A DNA stretch of 64,000 nucleotides from assembly GCF_900107455.1 (NCBI RefSeq), contig NZ_FNQB01000002.1, positions 1,736,001 to 1,800,000 of the forward strand, in the 5' to 3' direction. This document shows positions 62,817 through 64,000 of the stretch, one piece after another; within the stretch, counting starts at the first letter, position 1; every line of letters begins with the position of its first letter. Below the pieces are notes generated by a model. That model ran no database searches. It worked only from the letters and a program-made list of their open reading frames with translations, and was not told where the DNA came from. A program made the position numbers and the translations under genes. The stretch comes from Asanoa ishikariensis (lineage in GTDB: Bacteria; Actinomycetota; Actinomycetes; Mycobacteriales; Micromonosporaceae).

Positions 62817-63581
62817 GTGACCCACCCAGAGACGGGTGCCGACACCCCGCCCCCCATGCCGACGTCGGCAGCGGAGCCCGCTCCCGACGTCGACGCCGCC
62901 ACCGCGCCACCGGCCGGCCTGTGGGAGAGGATGAAGGCCGATCCGCAGTACGCGCCGGAGCACCTCGCGTTGGAGGCGGTGCGCCGGCTCGGCCCCGAGG
63001 CGCACCAGTGGCAGGAGCGCACGCGCGCGCAGCGGCCCGGCATCCCGCCGGACGCGCTGGCCGACCTCGCCGTCCGGCGGTTCGTCAACCTGGCCCGGCT
63101 CTCCGGCGCCGTCTCGGGCGCGACCGGCATCGCGGGCGCCGTGCTCGACGTCGGCGTGCTCGCCTGGAACCAGGCCCGGATGGTGCTGCACGTGGCGGCG
63201 GCCTACGGCGTCGACCCGCGCGAACCCGAGCGGGCCACCGACCTGCTGGTGCTGCAGAAGGTCCACAAGGTCGCCGAGACGGCCCGGTTGGCCCTGGGCG
63301 TCGCGGCCGGCCGGGAGCGGGCGGGCACGCTGCTGCGCGGCAGCGGCGCACCCATGCACCGGGTGCTGGCCAAGCTCGGCGTCAAGCTGGCCCAGATGGC
63401 CGGCATCCGGGCAGCCAAGCGGATCTTCGCGAAGATCGTGCCGGGCGCGGCGATCATCCTCGGCACGTGGGCCAACTCCTCGGCCACCACCGACCTGGCC
63501 CAACGGACCCGCGAGCTCTACCGCCCGCGCGCCGCGTACTGGTCGACCCCGCCGCAGCTACCTGGACCGCGCCAGCCCTAG
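62817..63581 (+). CDS. EcsC-like family protein
   Basis: 254 residues. A Pro/Ala-rich N terminus (about 40 residues) precedes an all-helical domain with a hydrophobic middle: RRFVNLARLSGAVSGATGIA and GAVLDVGVLAWNQARMVLHV, then AAYGVDPREPERATDLLVLQ and GIRAAKRIFAKIVPGAAIIL. The pattern resembles EcsC-type membrane-associated proteins, of unknown activity. GTG 62817 follows CCGGAGGACGCA with ideal spacing. The stop overlaps the convergent response-regulator gene by 4 bases. The gap 62643-62816 holds no other gene. Confidence 0.7.
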   Translation: MTHPETGADTPPPMPTSAAEPAPDVDAATAPPAGLWERMKADPQYAPEHLALEAVRRLGPEAHQWQERTRAQRPGIPPDALADLAVRRFVNLARLSGAVSGATGIAGAVLDVGVLAWNQARMVLHVAAAYGVDPREPERATDLLVLQKVHKVAETARLALGVAAGRERAGTLLRGSGAPMHRVLAKLGVKLAQMAGIRAAKRIFAKIVPGAAIILGTWANSSATTDLAQRTRELYRPRAAYWSTPPQLPGPRQP

Positions 63582-64000
63582 TCCGTCCATGATGGCCGGA
63601 CGAGGCCGGCTTCGTATGCGTAGACGACCAACTGCGCGCGGTCGCGGGCGGACAGTTTGACCATCGCCCGGCTGACGTGGGTCTTCGCGGTGGCCGGGCT
63701 GACCACCAGGTGCGCCGCGATCTCGTCGTTGGACAGGCCCGCACCGACCAGCGCGACCACCTCGCGCTCCCGGTCGGTGAGCTGGTTCGGTGGCGGCAGC
63801 GGCGGCACCGCCCGGCGGTCCCGCGATGCGAACTCGGCGATCAGCCGCCGGGTGACGCCAGGGGAGAGCAGTGCGTCGCCGGCCGCCACCGCGCGCACGC
63901 CGCGGATCAGCTCGACCGGCTCGGTGTCCTTGACCAGGAAGCCGGAGGCGCCGACCCGGAGCGCCTCGAACAGGTACTCGTCGAGCTCGAACGTGGTCAG
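63578..64000 (-). CDS. NarL/FixJ-type response regulator, 5' end beyond the window
   Basis: 141 codons, complete at the 3' end and open at the right window edge. The visible receiver-domain end is LTTFELDEYLFEALRVGASG and FLVKDTEPVELIRGVRAVAA, with the conserved Lys. A LuxR-type HTH follows: LTDREREVVALVGAGLSNDE, IAAHLVVSPATAKTHVSRAM, VKLSARDRAQLVVYAYEAGL. The phospho-acceptor Asp is outside the window. A partner histidine kinase would be expected just beyond the right edge. Confidence 0.93.
   Translation of the reverse strand: MTTFELDEYLFEALRVGASGFLVKDTEPVELIRGVRAVAAGDALLSPGVTRRLIAEFASRDRRAVPPLPPPNQLTDREREVVALVGAGLSNDEIAAHLVVSPATAKTHVSRAMVKLSARDRAQLVVYAYEAGLVRPSWTD

Overview
The window is GC-rich DNA with strong third-position GC bias, frequent GTG and TTG starts, 4-base start/stop overlaps inside operons and several promoters that look leaderless. 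Together with a SARP/BTAD regulator, ECF sigma factors carrying SnoaL tails, DUF4235, a class F-like sortase and an SdhCAB succinate dehydrogenase, this points to a chromosomal segment of a filamentous actinobacterium, most likely Micromonosporaceae (Micromonospora, Actinoplanes or Asanoa type). The genus is inferred. No rRNA, tRNA, CRISPR array, insertion sequence or prophage was recognised.

Layout. 1-466: 5' part of an unknown gene, minus strand. 546-9265: one tightly coupled operon for form I aerobic carbon monoxide dehydrogenase (coxM, coxS, coxL with the AYACSFR copper-site motif, an XdhC-YHS fusion, coxD, coxE, a CoxF/XdhC protein, membrane-anchored coxG). It would let the cell draw electrons from trace CO. 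9262-17635: small regulatory and metabolic units (TetR plus SDR, HhH-GPD repair protein, NTF2 protein plus ECF sigma, secreted CE1-like esterase with CBM2, CMD protein behind a MerR-type leaderless promoter, adenosine deaminase, VapBC pair, a 49-residue protein, a phosphotransferase). 17612-25635: MarR regulator, SpoIIE-type phosphatase, Tex with a long glycine/glutamine-rich tail, a Ser/Thr kinase, DUF4235 and a DHA2 exporter. 25742-28261: a duplicated PCD-like/VOC protein and two unrecognised genes that run into each other tail to tail.

28508-31931: sdhCAB, transcribed away from a LysR gene whose operator-like palindrome touches its start codon. 32897-37518: orphan PemK-like protein, Tat-exported beta-carbonic anhydrase, APH-like kinase, an ECF41-like sigma divergent from an NmrA-type epimerase, GNAT and Usp proteins. 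37597-45084: three nucleic-acid enzymes: HrpA helicase, AlkZ-like DNA glycosylase and a HelD/HelR-like RNA polymerase motor, the last two divergent with overlapping possible starts. 45126-47739: four-gene ABC exporter operon with its own winged-helix regulator. 47828-53283: DUF4331, DUF427, DUF1059, SARP plus methyltransferase, GNAT and a leucine-rich-repeat protein. 53486-60289: unknown gene, DUF3516 helicase with trmB, secreted protein with dedicated sortase, exonuclease III, PAC2 protein. 60290-64000: a 414-base gene-free leader, a lysozyme-like muralytic protein, a CBM35-like membrane protein, an EcsC-like protein and a truncated NarL-type response regulator.

The most distinctive items are the CODH operon with its XdhC-YHS fusion, the AlkZ/HelD divergent pair, the tail-to-tail junction near 27950, and the sortase substrate lacking LPXTG.
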